Position numbers and translations under genes: made by a program
Part shown: one piece after another, positions 35,551-44,465 of the stretch
How positions within the stretch are numbered: the stretch's first letter is position 1
Layout of the letters: each line of letters opens with the position of its first letter
Source of the DNA: Candidatus Alistipes stercoravium
Lineage (GTDB): Bacteria > Bacteroidota > Bacteroidia > Bacteroidales > Rikenellaceae
Assembly: GCA_019119615.1 (NCBI GenBank)
Contig: DWWQ01000059.1
Coordinates: 26,542-90,541 of the forward strand
Length of the DNA stretch: 64,000 nucleotides
Direction of reading: 5' to 3'
Notes under the pieces: model-generated
Database searches by the model: none
What the model saw: only the letters and a program-made list of their open reading frames with translations
What the model was told of the DNA's origin: nothing

Positions 35551-35586
35551 AAAAAAAAGCAGACCGCAACAATTGTTGCGGTCTGC
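35551..35586 (-). terminator. Rho-independent terminator of the large lipoprotein gene
   Basis: A perfect 28-bp palindrome (35559-35586, arms GCAGACCGCAACAA) is followed on the minus strand by eight T. Strong intrinsic terminator. Confidence 0.85.
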
Positions 35587-35603
35587 CGGGATTTTATTGT
35601 CTC

Positions 35604-35640
35604 CCGAATTCTCGGAGCGGATCCCGTTCCGAGAATTCGG
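35604..35640 (-). terminator. First hairpin downstream of the lipoprotein gene
   Basis: Perfect 13-bp arms CCGAATTCTCGGA / TCCGAGAATTCGG with an 11-nt loop, 25 bp past the stop at 35665. No T-run follows, so it may stabilise the mRNA 3' end ahead of the true terminator. Confidence 0.55.
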
Positions 35641-35664
35641 AAGAGGAAGGGGAGAGAGTTCTAA

Positions 35665-38600
35665 TTATTCAGCAGCCTCGGGAAGCAGATCGACGGTTAC
35701 CATCTCCGTCATAACGCCCCACTTGTGCTTAACGGTTACCGGGATGAAGAGCTTAACGGTCTTCTCAACCTTGTTACCGTCCTTGTTCCAGAAGGTCAGC
35801 GTACCTGCTGCGGCGTCCTCCGTGATGCAACCAACACCGAAGCGATCCTTGGCCAGGATTGTAGCGTCATCGGCCGTGATGGTCTCGTCTACTACATAGT
35901 CGCCGTTGGTGTCCTTCTTAAGGTTGGTCAGTGCCTTGTCAAGCTCCCACTTCGGATCCTGTACGCCATAGTACTTGTAGAGTTCTTCAGCATACTTCGT
36001 CTTCTCGTCGGTCGTGTTCGTGGTAACCTTGGCAACGATGTAGTCCTTGAAGTCGGTCATCGTGAAGGCCTTCGAGCAGTCGATCGTCGAACCGCTGATC
36101 ACCTGATCCACGAACTGTGCACCGGTCAGCGTATTGTTGATATGCAGCGGCTCTACGAAGTATACGTTGAACGAAGTAACCTTGTAGTTATTGTATGCAT
36201 TGATCTTGGCCCATACATCAATCGTAGCCTGCTTGCCCAGGATACCGATACCGGCCTCATTGTACTGTACACCCAACACGATATCTTTAGCTACGGACTC
36301 ATAGGTCTTGGCACCGGTGGTCAGTTCAACACCGTACCAAGGAGTCTCACCCTGATTGACACTGAGCCATGCAGCCTGCTGCGTCTTATTCAGCATCAGC
36401 GAGTGGCCGCTCTTGTCAGCGGACGGAACGGTCGTTGCACCGCTACCGTAGTTTTCGGTGGGCTGTACTGCGGCAAACTGAACATCCCACTGGCCGCACT
36501 CAAGCATCTCCTTCACTACCTTATCGTCCGAGAACAGACGGGCAAAGTCGAAGCGGTATGCGCAGGTCGTGATCTTGTTGCCATACATATCGTAGGTGCC
36601 ATTCGGATCGTACTGGATCGGGTAAACATTTGCAAGTTCGCCCTTGCTTACCCAATGAGGAGTATTGTAGCCGTAAATGCTGGGCAGAACAGGCAGGGTT
36701 ACATTAACATCGAATGCGAAGTTTACGGAGCCCTGGTAGCTGTTCTTGGCGGGGATCGTTACATTGACAACATACTTCACCTCCTCACCGGCAACCAGCT
36801 TGTCGATTACGTTGCCAACCTGCTCGATCGTCATGCGCCATACGAATGCGGCAGCGGACTCATCGGTCGGATCGTCGAAGTTGTATACGAACTCAACACC
36901 GTCAGCAAGAGCGGTAGCAACCGTTCCGAGCTTATGGGTATAGTATTCCGCCGTATTCTTCTCAACCGTCGAGATCGTCGGAACAGTGTAGGTTGCGAGG
37001 AACTCATCCTGCGACATACCCGTCTCAGGAATCTTGCCAAGTACCAAGTTCACCATTTCCTTCCACGAGAATTCGCCCTTGAACTCCTGTGCACAATCGA
37101 GCGTGTAGTCGAAGTGATAGATTACACCCAGGTCAATCGGATCGATGGTCTTTCTTACCCACTGGATCTTGAAGTAACGTACGTCTACAACGGCATCCTT
37201 GTTGTTTACGTCTACGAGCTCAACGCGAACTACCGGGGTCTTGTCGATAGCAGCCTGGTTGTTCGTTTCGTCATTGGGCAGCTTCGAGGTCATCGTCCAG
37301 AAGCCCTCGTTGTTCGAAATCGTAGCGAACTGCTGCTGGTCGGTCTTGTTGTCGCCGATCGTGTAGGGCATCGTCGGGAGAGCGAAGCGGAACTCAAGGC
37401 CTGCAGCATTCAGCTCATCCTTCTTGATCTCGACAGCCTCATCGTCGGCGTTTACATAGCAACCCGTAACGAGCGAGAGCAGATCGAGCTCATCGTCGTA
37501 AGCAACCTGCTTAACGGCAGCTGCAGCCTTAGCAGCGTCATAGGTTGCATAGTAGTGGTTGTGGCCAGCCTCTTCTTTGCCTTTGCAGACATACTCGTCG
37601 TCAACCAGAGCGGCAATCTTGGGCTCTACGGTCGTCTCGGCGAGAGCTACGAAGTCCGAGTAAACGGTCGTACCGGTTTCACCCTCGGCAAGCCACTCCT
37701 TTGCGATGGGCACTGCAAGAGCTGCGGTATAAACATATCCCTTGGTCTGGTCGGGATCCTCGATTACCGTACCCGAGGTCTTCTTCACGGTTACGGCCAT
37801 AACGCCGTCCTTAACCTCGTAACCCTCTACATTCAGAAGTTTCTCGTTGATCACACCGCGCGTCGTCGCCTTGCCGAAAACGTAGCTGACACCAACTTCT
37901 TTGTCGATATCATTCGTCGTTACGGTCGTCGGGCTAACCAGGTAATTGACAGTCGTCGCGGTCTGGGACGTGGTCGTAACAACACCCTTCTCGTTGGTAG
38001 CATCCTCTGCCTTCTCGGTCGAGGTTACCGTCCAGGTCTTGTACTTGTACGACTTCAGCTCGATGGTCTCGATGCCGTTTACATAGAGATCGGGAATCAG
38101 CTGGATGCTGGTCAGACGGCCGGAGAGCTTCTCCATCATGGCAGCAACAGCGGCGTTGATCTGCTCGGCGATAGCCTCGTTGATGAAGCCGTCCTCGTTC
38201 TTGATGGCGTTGGTCAGATACTGCTTGATCTCGGCGTCATACTCGCTGAAAGCCTGGCCAATCTTGCCGTCGTCCTCCAGAGCACCTGCCAGAGCAGCGT
38301 CGAACGAGGTCTGGAAAGCAGCCTTGCAAGCATCACCGGCAGCCGTGATGGCAGCCTGCTTGGCAGCGTCGATGGCAGCCTGGATAGCCTCGTCGGTCGT
38401 GAACTTGCCCAGAGCGTCCGTTACGGCCTTGATGGCGTCGCCGACATACTGGGTCGTAGCATACGAACCGAGCGTCGTCGTCAGGTAGTCCTTCGTAACG
38501 TAGTTGGCCTCAATGGCGTCGATGGCGTCCTGAAGCTTCTGCAGATCAGCATCGGTAACCTGAGCGTCCTCGAGGGCCTTGATACGGGTCTCCAGAGCCT

Positions 38601-38787
38601 GGAGGTTCTGGATCGTCGTCTGCATCGAGCTGATCTGCGACTCGATGTCTGCGATCTTGCCGGTCGTCAGCTCATCGAGACGATCGTTGATCTTGTTGAT
38701 GTCGTCGTCGTAATCCTTACAACCGACACCCGCAAGCATTGTTCCTGTAACGAACAATGCAAGAAGATTTTTAAAAATTTTCTTCAT
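35665..38787 (-). CDS. Large surface lipoprotein with PL29-N/DUF4988-like coiled-coil N-terminus
   Basis: A 1040-aa predicted lipoprotein; the lipobox LAGVGC places Cys23 at the mature end, followed by KDYDDDINKINDRLDEL. That start and the heptad-rich segment to about residue 105 (with an Ala-rich helical stretch to about 225) resemble the PL29 N-terminal/DUF4988 family of Bacteroidetes surface proteins. The remaining 800 residues are beta-rich, Thr- and Asp-rich and unrecognised; no lyase domain is evident. Codons are visibly less GC-rich than in flanking genes. A near-ideal promoter and tandem 3' hairpins suggest high expression as a single-gene unit. A structural or adhesin-like surface role is a guess. 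Confidence 0.75.
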   Translation of the reverse strand: MKKIFKNLLALFVTGTMLAGVGCKDYDDDINKINDRLDELTTGKIADIESQISSMQTTIQNLQALETRIKALEDAQVTDADLQKLQDAIDAIEANYVTKDYLTTTLGSYATTQYVGDAIKAVTDALGKFTTDEAIQAAIDAAKQAAITAAGDACKAAFQTSFDAALAGALEDDGKIGQAFSEYDAEIKQYLTNAIKNEDGFINEAIAEQINAAVAAMMEKLSGRLTSIQLIPDLYVNGIETIELKSYKYKTWTVTSTEKAEDATNEKGVVTTTSQTATTVNYLVSPTTVTTNDIDKEVGVSYVFGKATTRGVINEKLLNVEGYEVKDGVMAVTVKKTSGTVIEDPDQTKGYVYTAALAVPIAKEWLAEGETGTTVYSDFVALAETTVEPKIAALVDDEYVCKGKEEAGHNHYYATYDAAKAAAAVKQVAYDDELDLLSLVTGCYVNADDEAVEIKKDELNAAGLEFRFALPTMPYTIGDNKTDQQQFATISNNEGFWTMTSKLPNDETNNQAAIDKTPVVRVELVDVNNKDAVVDVRYFKIQWVRKTIDPIDLGVIYHFDYTLDCAQEFKGEFSWKEMVNLVLGKIPETGMSQDEFLATYTVPTISTVEKNTAEYYTHKLGTVATALADGVEFVYNFDDPTDESAAAFVWRMTIEQVGNVIDKLVAGEEVKYVVNVTIPAKNSYQGSVNFAFDVNVTLPVLPSIYGYNTPHWVSKGELANVYPIQYDPNGTYDMYGNKITTCAYRFDFARLFSDDKVVKEMLECGQWDVQFAAVQPTENYGSGATTVPSADKSGHSLMLNKTQQAAWLSVNQGETPWYGVELTTGAKTYESVAKDIVLGVQYNEAGIGILGKQATIDVWAKINAYNNYKVTSFNVYFVEPLHINNTLTGAQFVDQVISGSTIDCSKAFTMTDFKDYIVAKVTTNTTDEKTKYAEELYKYYGVQDPKWELDKALTNLKKDTNGDYVVDETITADDATILAKDRFGVGCITEDAAAGTLTFWNKDGNKVEKTVKLFIPVTVKHKWGVMTEMVTVDLLPEAAE

Positions 38788-38902
38788 AAGACAAAATAGA
38801 ATTGAAATGGATTGGTAATTAATGTTCCTTTTTTCTGGTTCTTCTCTCCCTTTTTTATTTGTGTGAATAACCCGTTACGGTATCTATACGATACCAACGA
38901 TG

Positions 38903-38933
38903 CAAATATATACATAAAAATTTGCACGGCAAA
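38903..38933 (-). promoter_or_regulatory. Strong promoter of the large lipoprotein gene
   Basis: On the minus strand TTTG (38933-38930), 19-nt spacer, TATATTTG (38910-38903): a consensus Bacteroidetes promoter. It leaves a leader of about 110 nt, AT-rich near the start codon. Confidence 0.75.
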
Positions 38934-39209
38934 ATTTTTGTCCAAATTTTTGAGGCCCTTCACCCCGTTGAACGAGCGTCGATTCGCGCCGCTTCCCGGG
39001 GCGGCGTGCGAACCCGCCGCGAGGGGCGTGAAAACCGCTTCCGGCGCGTTGTGGAGCACGAAAAGCGGGATCTTCGCGACCCTATGGAGCGATGCGGCTG
39101 CCTCCCGGTCCGCCCTCCGGTCCGAAACGACCACCAGGCAGGCCGTTCCGGAGTCGGCGGCGGCGGCCAATTACATACCTATTTATTATTATAATCTCCG
39201 TCTGCCCTG

Positions 39210-39258
39210 CCCGCCGTGCCCGCCGTGCCCGCCGTGCCCGCCGTGCCCGCCCGCCGTG
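39210..39258. repeat. 9-bp tandem repeat (CCCGCCGTG)
   Basis: Four perfect head-to-tail copies of CCCGCCGTG (39210-39245), a CCCG insertion, and a fifth copy (39250-39258), with degenerate flanks. It is noncoding and lies about 60 bp before the cvpA-like promoter. Copy number could vary by slippage. Confidence 0.85.
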
Positions 39259-39319
39259 CCTGCCGCGCCGGCCGGGCGCCGATCCGGGGTATTTTTTTGG
39301 GCGGTTCGTTCAAAAGTCG

Positions 39320-39327
39320 TATCTTTA
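39320..39327 (+). promoter_or_regulatory. Probable promoter -7 element for cvpA-like/rsgA/trmH
   Basis: TATCTTTA, one base from TAnnTTTG, 24 bp before the ATG at 39351. Confidence 0.4.
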
Positions 39328-39350
39328 CGCGCAAATAGACCCCGCAAACC

Positions 39351-39872
39351 ATGAACGTGATCGACCTTATTGTCTGCCTGGTGCTGGCGCTGGCCCTCTG
39401 GAACGGCTGGCGGCAGGGCTTCATCGTGCAGGTCTGCTCGCTGGCGGCCATCGTGCTGGGTATCTGGCTGGCCGCGAAGTACGGGGCGCAGGTCGGCGTT
39501 TGGATGCGGATCGATGCGCAGTTTGCTGCGGCCGGAGGCTTTGCGACGGTGCTCGTAGCAACGGTGCTGGCGGTGGCCATTGCCGCACGCGTGCTCCGCA
39601 AGCTGTTCCACTTTGCGGGATTCGGCCTGCCGGACATCCTGCTGGGCATTGCGGTGTCGGTCGTGAAGTATCTGCTCGTGATGAGCGCCCTGGTGGCGGC
39701 GTTCGACCGCATCAATGCGGACCATACGCTCGTTGAGGCGCGTACGATCGAAAAATCAAGAAGTTACAAACCGCTGCTGCGACTCTCGGAGTCCCTCTTC
39801 CCCTTTCTGGAGTGGGTCGGCGAGCAGGTGCCGCAGCTTGATGCGAAGGATTCGGATGGAGAGTCGCTTTGA
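39351..39872 (+). CDS. CvpA-family inner-membrane protein
   Basis: A 173-aa protein with four hydrophobic segments (about residues 3-23, 26-46, 62-82 and 95-119) and the family opening VIDLIVCLVLALALWNGWRQGFI. CvpA relatives are linked to colicin V production and envelope homeostasis; the molecular role is unclear. It is the first gene of an operon: the rsgA start lies within its last codons, overlapping by 17 bp. The C-terminal 40 residues are soluble and charged. Confidence 0.85.
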   Translation: MNVIDLIVCLVLALALWNGWRQGFIVQVCSLAAIVLGIWLAAKYGAQVGVWMRIDAQFAAAGGFATVLVATVLAVAIAARVLRKLFHFAGFGLPDILLGIAVSVVKYLLVMSALVAAFDRINADHTLVEARTIEKSRSYKPLLRLSESLFPFLEWVGEQVPQLDAKDSDGESL

Positions 39873-40779
39873 GGGAACGGTGATTCGCGCCACGGGCAGC
39901 TGGTACGACGTGCGGAGTGCCGCGGGTGAGGTGGTCGCCTGCCGCATCCGGGGTCGGCTGCGCCTCGAAGGGCGCCGCTCGACGAATCCCGTCGTTGTGG
40001 GCGACCGCGTGGTCTGCGCCTGCGACGGGAGCGGCGACAGCCTCATCACGGAGATCCTCCCGCGGCGCAACTATGTGATCCGCCGCGCTTCGAACCTCTC
40101 GAGGGAGTCGCACATTATCGCCGCGAACATCGACCGGGCGCTGCTGGTCGTAACGCTGCGCGAACCCGAGACGGCTCCGGAGTTCGTGGACCGTTTTCTG
40201 GTAACGTGCGAGGCCTACAAGGTGCCGGCGACGCTGCTGCTGTCGAAGATCGACCTGCAGGATGCGGAGGCCGTGGCGGCGTTCCGCGCGGTCTACGAGG
40301 CGGTCGGCTACCGCGTGCTGGAGGCGACGGCGCCGCAGGGCGCGGGCCTCGAAGCGGTCCGGGAGTTGCTTGCGGGGCATACGACACTCGTGGCCGGGAA
40401 TTCGGGCGTGGGAAAATCGACCCTCATCCGGGCGATCGACCCGACGCTCGACATCCGCACGGGAGCGATCTCCGAGAGCCACCGCAAGGGGCGCCATACG
40501 ACGACCTTCTCGGCGATGTATCCGCTGGCCGGAGGCGGCGCGGTGATCGACACGCCGGGCATCAAGGGGTTCGGGCTGATCGACATCGACGGCGCCGAAC
40601 TGTGGCACTACTTCCCCGAGATGCTGCGCGAGGCGGGTGCCTGCCGCTTTTACAACTGCACGCACACGCACGAGCCGGGCTGTGCCGTGGTCGAAGCGGT
40701 CCGCGAAGGACGGATCGCTCTGTCGCGCTATGAAAGTTACCTGAAAATCCTCGACGAAGATGAGAAATACCGGAAATGA
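39856..40779 (+). CDS. rsgA: Ribosome small-subunit-dependent GTPase A
   Basis: RsgA (YjeQ) is a circularly permuted GTPase that helps 30S subunit maturation. The 307-aa product (ATG 39856; 39841 is an alternative) has an OB fold (about 1-75) and then GTPase motifs in permuted order: LLSKID (G4), the P-loop AGNSGVGKSTL near residue 180, and DTPG (G3) near 232. The C-terminal zinc knuckle is complete: CRFYNCTHTHEPGC with Cys, Cys, His and Cys ligands. It overlaps the upstream cvpA-like gene and the downstream trmH by about 20 bp on each side. Confidence 0.97.
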   Translation: MESRFEGTVIRATGSWYDVRSAAGEVVACRIRGRLRLEGRRSTNPVVVGDRVVCACDGSGDSLITEILPRRNYVIRRASNLSRESHIIAANIDRALLVVTLREPETAPEFVDRFLVTCEAYKVPATLLLSKIDLQDAEAVAAFRAVYEAVGYRVLEATAPQGAGLEAVRELLAGHTTLVAGNSGVGKSTLIRAIDPTLDIRTGAISESHRKGRHTTTFSAMYPLAGGGAVIDTPGIKGFGLIDIDGAELWHYFPEMLREAGACRFYNCTHTHEPGCAVVEAVREGRIALSRYESYLKILDEDEKYRK

Positions 40780-41485
40780 GCCGCAGGCCGCAGCCGCGGC
40801 GGATCCGTTCCTCACGACGGGACCCTATGCCGAGCGGATCGCCTTTCTGGCGGAGTTCATGCTCCCGGGGCGTTACGAGGTGCTGCGCCGGACGGTGGGC
40901 ATGCGCACACGCTACATGACCGTGCTGGCCGAGAACATGTACCACGGGCAGAACGCCGCGGCGCTCGTACGCCACTGCGACGCCTTCGGCATCAGTCAGA
41001 TGCATACCGTCGAGACGCTCTGCCGTTTCGAGCCGAGTGCCGCCGTGGTGCGCGGCACGGACCGCTGGGTCGGGATCCGCAAGCACCGCACGACGGCCGA
41101 AGCGCTTGCTGCGCTCCGCCGCGAGGGATACCGCATCGTGGCGACAACGCCCCACCGCGAGGACTCGACGCCCGAGACGTTCGACGTCGGGCGGGGACCC
41201 TTTGCGCTGGTCTTCGGCACGGAACATGCCGGCATCTCGGAGGAGGTGATCCGGTCCGCGGACGAGTTCCTGCGCATCCCGATGTGCGGGATGGTCGAGA
41301 GCCTGAACGTCTCGGCCTCGGCGGCCATCCTTATCTACCAGCTCTCGGAGCGGGTGCGCCACACGGTCGAAGGGTGGCGGATGAGTGCCGACGAGCAGGC
41401 CGAGGTGCTCTACGGCTGGATGCGGCGCAGCGTGAAGGACTCGGAGGAGATTCTTCGCCGCCGTTTCGGCGAGGGGGGCTATTGA
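40760..41485 (+). CDS. trmH: SpoU/TrmH-family tRNA 2'-O-methyltransferase
   Basis: A 241-aa SPOUT methyltransferase, probably TrmH, which methylates Gm18 of tRNA. The knotted AdoMet-binding motifs are in order: NMYHGQNAAALVRHCDAFG near residue 60, FGTEHAGISEEV near 153, and IPMCGMVESLNVSASAAILIYQ near 174, the last being the classic motif 3. It starts 20 bp inside rsgA, so it is translationally coupled. Assignment to TrmH rather than RlmB rests on length and the absence of an N-terminal L30e-like domain. Confidence 0.9.
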   Translation: MRNTGNEPQAAAAADPFLTTGPYAERIAFLAEFMLPGRYEVLRRTVGMRTRYMTVLAENMYHGQNAAALVRHCDAFGISQMHTVETLCRFEPSAAVVRGTDRWVGIRKHRTTAEALAALRREGYRIVATTPHREDSTPETFDVGRGPFALVFGTEHAGISEEVIRSADEFLRIPMCGMVESLNVSASAAILIYQLSERVRHTVEGWRMSADEQAEVLYGWMRRSVKDSEEILRRRFGEGGY

Positions 41486-41673
41486 TTCCGGGAGGCAGGA
41501 GGGCCGCTCGTTCCGAAAGGGGCGCGCTTTGGGGAAAGGGGCCTGTCTCGGTGTCGGGCGGCATGGCGTAATAGCCGATTCCGGAGGGTCGGCGCTTTTG
41601 GCATTCCGGTGCGGCAGCCTCCCGCTGAACCGTCCGGCCGTTTGAATGTCGAATATTTCTATTGTCAGTAAAG

Positions 41674-42876
41674 ATGAACCATACCATTCTGCGAAAACAG
41701 TTTCTGGCCCATGTGGCCCAGACCTCTCCGGAGCCGATGCTCGTGGAGGTGGAGCGGGCCGAGGGGTCGTTTTTCTATACGCCCGAAGGCAAGCGCTACT
41801 ACGATCTGGTGGCGGGCGTTTCGGTGAGCAACGTGGGGCACGCCAACCCCGAGGTGGTACGGGCCGTGCAGGAGCAGGCCGCGCGCTACATGCACGTCAT
41901 GGTCTACGGCGAGTTGGTCGAGACGCCCCAGGTGGCTTACGCCACGAAGATCGCCTCACTGCTTCCGGCGCCGCTCGAAAGCGTCTACTTCGTCAATTCG
42001 GGCGCCGAGGCGGTCGAGGGGGCGCTCAAGCTGGCCAAACGCTATACCGGGCGTACGGAGCTCATCTCCATGCGCCGGGCCTACCACGGCTCGACGCACG
42101 GGGCGATGACGATAATGGGCACGCCCGAAGGCGAGGAGTGGAAGGCGTCCTTCCGGCCGCTGCTGCCCGACGCACAGGCCATCGAATTCAACGACTTCGC
42201 GCAGCTGGAGCGCATCACGCGCCGCACGGCCTGCGTCCTTGCCGAGCCCGTGCAGGGCGAAGCGGGGGTGCGGCCTCCCGCAACGGGGTACCTCGAGGCG
42301 CTGCGGCGCCGCTGCGACGAGGTGGGGGCACTGCTCGTCTTCGACGAGATCCAAACCGGACTGGGGCGTACGGGCGCGCTGTTCGCCATGCAGAAGTACG
42401 GCGTAACGCCCGACATCGTCTGCCTGGCCAAGGCCTTCGGCGGCGGCATGCCCCTCGGGGCCTTCATCTCGAGCCATGCGATCATGGATACGCTGCAGTC
42501 GAATCCCGTGCTGGGGCACATCACCACCTTCGGCGGCCATCCGGTCTGCTGTGCCGCGGGGCTCGCCGCGCTGAACTACCTGCTGGAGCACGACCTGGTC
42601 CGTCAGGTCGAGGCGAAGGGGGTCCTTTACGAACAGCTGCTCGGCGCGCATCCCGCCGTGCGGGAGATCCGCCGCAGCGGCCTGCTGCTGGCCGTCGAGC
42701 TGGGCAGCTCGGAGCGGCTTTTCCGCATGATGACGCTCTTCAAGGAGGAGGGAATCCTCAGCGACTGGTTCCTCTTCTGCGACACGGCCTTCCGCATCTC
42801 GCCGCCGCTGACCGTCTCCGAGGAGGAGGTGCGCGACAGTGCCGCGATCATCCTCCGCTGTCTGGACCGGTTGTGA
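41674..42876 (+). CDS. Class III (acetylornithine-type) PLP aminotransferase
   Basis: A 400-aa fold-type I aminotransferase. ATG 41674 gives MNHTILRKQFLAHVAQTSP. Visible motifs are YFVNSGAEAVEGALKLAKRYTGR, HGSTHGAM, LVFDEIQTGLGRTG with the PLP Asp, and CLAKAFGGGMPLGAF with the Schiff-base Lys near residue 253, then ITTFGGHPVCCAAGLAAL. It resembles ornithine/acetylornithine and 4-aminobutyrate transaminases. No arginine-biosynthesis genes are adjacent, so I do not assign argD. No clear promoter is seen in the 188-bp gap upstream, which holds nothing else I recognise. It ends 4 bp from the convergent GNAT gene with no terminator. Confidence 0.88.
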   Translation: MNHTILRKQFLAHVAQTSPEPMLVEVERAEGSFFYTPEGKRYYDLVAGVSVSNVGHANPEVVRAVQEQAARYMHVMVYGELVETPQVAYATKIASLLPAPLESVYFVNSGAEAVEGALKLAKRYTGRTELISMRRAYHGSTHGAMTIMGTPEGEEWKASFRPLLPDAQAIEFNDFAQLERITRRTACVLAEPVQGEAGVRPPATGYLEALRRRCDEVGALLVFDEIQTGLGRTGALFAMQKYGVTPDIVCLAKAFGGGMPLGAFISSHAIMDTLQSNPVLGHITTFGGHPVCCAAGLAALNYLLEHDLVRQVEAKGVLYEQLLGAHPAVREIRRSGLLLAVELGSSERLFRMMTLFKEEGILSDWFLFCDTAFRISPPLTVSEEEVRDSAAIILRCLDRL

Positions 42877-42880
42877 ATTA

Positions 42881-43516
42881 TCAGAGATAACGGCCGGCCA
42901 TCTCCTCAAATTGCCGTTGGGTTTCGGTAATTTCCTTCTCTTTTTGGGGAAAGGTTTGATCGAATTGATCGAGATCGTCCGGCGGCAGAGAATAGGCGTC
43001 GCCTTCGTCGAATATGCCGGCCGCATCGGCCAATGCTCCGGGAATGAGCCCCTTGGCAAGCAGGGCTGCCGGATATCGTCCTTCCCGGTTCGTGATACCA
43101 TAATGTTTCGAGGTCATGAAGCCGAAACGTTCGTAGTAGGCCGGATCCCCATAGATGAGAACGGCCCTGTGCCCCAATGCGGCAGCCTTTTGCAGGGTTT
43201 CGACAATCAATCTGCTGCCTATTCCCCGATGCTGGCATGTGGGTATGACACCCACCGGACCGAATGTGATGACCGGGAGTTTGTCTCCATTCTGCCGGAT
43301 GATTCCGGTGCGGGCATAGGCAATGCATCCGACGACTTTCCCCTCATGCAATGCTACGAAATCGAGCTCCGGGATGAATTGCGGGGAGTTGCGCAGCCGG
43401 TGTAGAAGCAGGTGCTCGCTGCATCCGGGTACATAGACATTCCAGAAGGCTTCGCGGGTAATCTCCTCGGTTTGGCGTTGCTCCGCTTTTGCGCAGGGCT
43501 TCAGATGGATTTCCAT
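42881..43516 (-). CDS. GNAT-family N-acetyltransferase
   Basis: A 211-aa acetyltransferase; ATG 43516 gives MEIHLKPCAKAEQRQTEEI. The acetyl-CoA-binding motif is clear: TFGPVGVIPTCQHRGIGSRLIVETL near residues 85-109, followed by AVLIYGDPAYYERFGF, the signature of the small-molecule GNAT group (YhbS-like). The substrate is unknown. It follows nfo after 8 bp and is probably co-transcribed. The open frame continues upstream through nfo in another frame, which is an artefact. Its base usage is slightly less GC-rich than that of its neighbours. Confidence 0.85.
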   Translation of the reverse strand: MEIHLKPCAKAEQRQTEEITREAFWNVYVPGCSEHLLLHRLRNSPQFIPELDFVALHEGKVVGCIAYARTGIIRQNGDKLPVITFGPVGVIPTCQHRGIGSRLIVETLQKAAALGHRAVLIYGDPAYYERFGFMTSKHYGITNREGRYPAALLAKGLIPGALADAAGIFDEGDAYSLPPDDLDQFDQTFPQKEKEITETQRQFEEMAGRYL

Positions 43517-43524
43517 GACAGGTG

Positions 43525-44373
43525 TTACACCTCCCCGGCGAAGGCCTTGAGGCGGGCGATCTCTTCGGGCCAGCGCGCCTCGTCGGGGGTCTCGAGAATC
43601 AGGGGCATCCCCTCGAAACGCGGGTCGCGGGCGATGTAGCGGAAGCATTCGATGCCGATCTGCCCCTCGCCCAGCGGTGTGTGGCGATCGACGCGGCTGC
43701 CGAGGATCTTCATGGCGTCGTTCAGGTGCATGCCCTTCAGGTAGCGGAACCCTACGACGCGCTCCAGCTCGGCGAAGGTCGCCTCGCAGGCTTCGGCCGT
43801 GCGCAGGTCGTAGCCCGCGGCGAAGGCGTGGCAGGTATCGATGCAGACGCCCACGCGCGACTTGTCCTCCACGCGGTCGATGAGGTAGGCGAGATGCTCG
43901 AAACGGAATCCGAGGTTCGAGCCCTGCCCGGCGGTGTTCTCGATGACGGCCGTAACGCCGTGCGTCTCCCGGAGCGCGATGTTGATCGACTCGGCGATGC
44001 GGTCGAGGCTCTCCTCCTCGGTGATCTTCTGCAGGTGGCTTCCGGGGTGGAAGTTGAGCCGGTCGAGCCCGAGCTGCTCGCAGCGGCGCATCTCGTCGAG
44101 GAAGGCCGCGCGCGACTTTTCGAGCCCCTCCTTCTCGGGATGCCCGAGGTTGATCAGGTAGGAGTCGTGGGGCAGGATCTGTGCCGGGGTGTAGCCGGCC
44201 CCGTCGCAGGAGCGGCGGAAGGCGTCGATCTGCGGCGCGGTGAGCGGTGCGGCGATCCACTGCCGCTGGTTCTTGGTGAAGAGTGCGAAGGCCGTGGCGC
44301 CTATCGCCTGCGCATTCCGGGGGGCGTTCTCCACACCGCCCGAGGCGCTGACATGTGCTCCGAAATAGTGCAT
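43525..44373 (-). CDS. nfo: Endonuclease IV (AP endonuclease)
   Basis: A 282-aa TIM-barrel, tri-zinc endonuclease that cuts DNA 5' to abasic sites in base-excision repair. Family signatures are [12 protein letters not shown] at the N-terminus, NFHPGS (His ligand), VIENTAGQG (Glu), [15 protein letters not shown] (Asp and His), [16 protein letters not shown], and LILETPD. The length is typical. It is divergent from the DUF3078 gene and shares a compact promoter region with it. Confidence 0.97.
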   Translation of the reverse strand: MHYFGAHVSASGGVENAPRNAQAIGATAFALFTKNQRQWIAAPLTAPQIDAFRRSCDGAGYTPAQILPHDSYLINLGHPEKEGLEKSRAAFLDEMRRCEQLGLDRLNFHPGSHLQKITEEESLDRIAESINIALRETHGVTAVIENTAGQGSNLGFRFEHLAYLIDRVEDKSRVGVCIDTCHAFAAGYDLRTAEACEATFAELERVVGFRYLKGMHLNDAMKILGSRVDRHTPLGEGQIGIECFRYIARDPRFEGMPLILETPDEARWPEEIARLKAFAGEV

Positions 44374-44400
44374 GTGCGGTCTTGTCCGTTAAGTTCAGAG

Positions 44401-44437
44401 CAAAAGTAAGGATTTTGCAAATAAATTCATAACTTTG
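44401..44437. promoter_or_regulatory. Divergent promoters for nfo and the DUF3078 gene
   Basis: Minus strand: TACTTTTG (44408-44401), 28 bp before the nfo ATG. Plus strand: TAACTTTG (44430-44437), 29 bp before the DUF3078 ATG. Both match TAnnTTTG; -33 boxes are unclear. Confidence 0.55.
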
Positions 44438-44465
44438 CCCGTTGGAAAACCGTCTCCGTACGATC

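Larger units (their letters stand above)
38788..39350. other. 563-bp gene-free region
   Basis: It holds the leader and promoter of the lipoprotein gene (38788-38933), about 250 bp of GC-rich sequence without a believable gene or RNA fold that I recognise (38945-39170), a short AT-rich patch, the 9-bp tandem repeats (39210-39258), and the promoter of the cvpA-like operon. An open frame of 128 codons across it on the minus strand runs through the promoter and is rejected. Confidence 0.6.

Noticed and set aside
35725..38799. 1024-codon plus-strand open frame opposite the large lipoprotein
   Set aside because: The minus-strand product has a lipobox, promoter and terminators; the plus-strand product has no recognisable feature.
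38784..39170. 128-codon minus-strand open frame in the gene-free region
   Set aside because: It runs straight through the consensus promoter and leader of the lipoprotein gene, and its composition changes abruptly midway.
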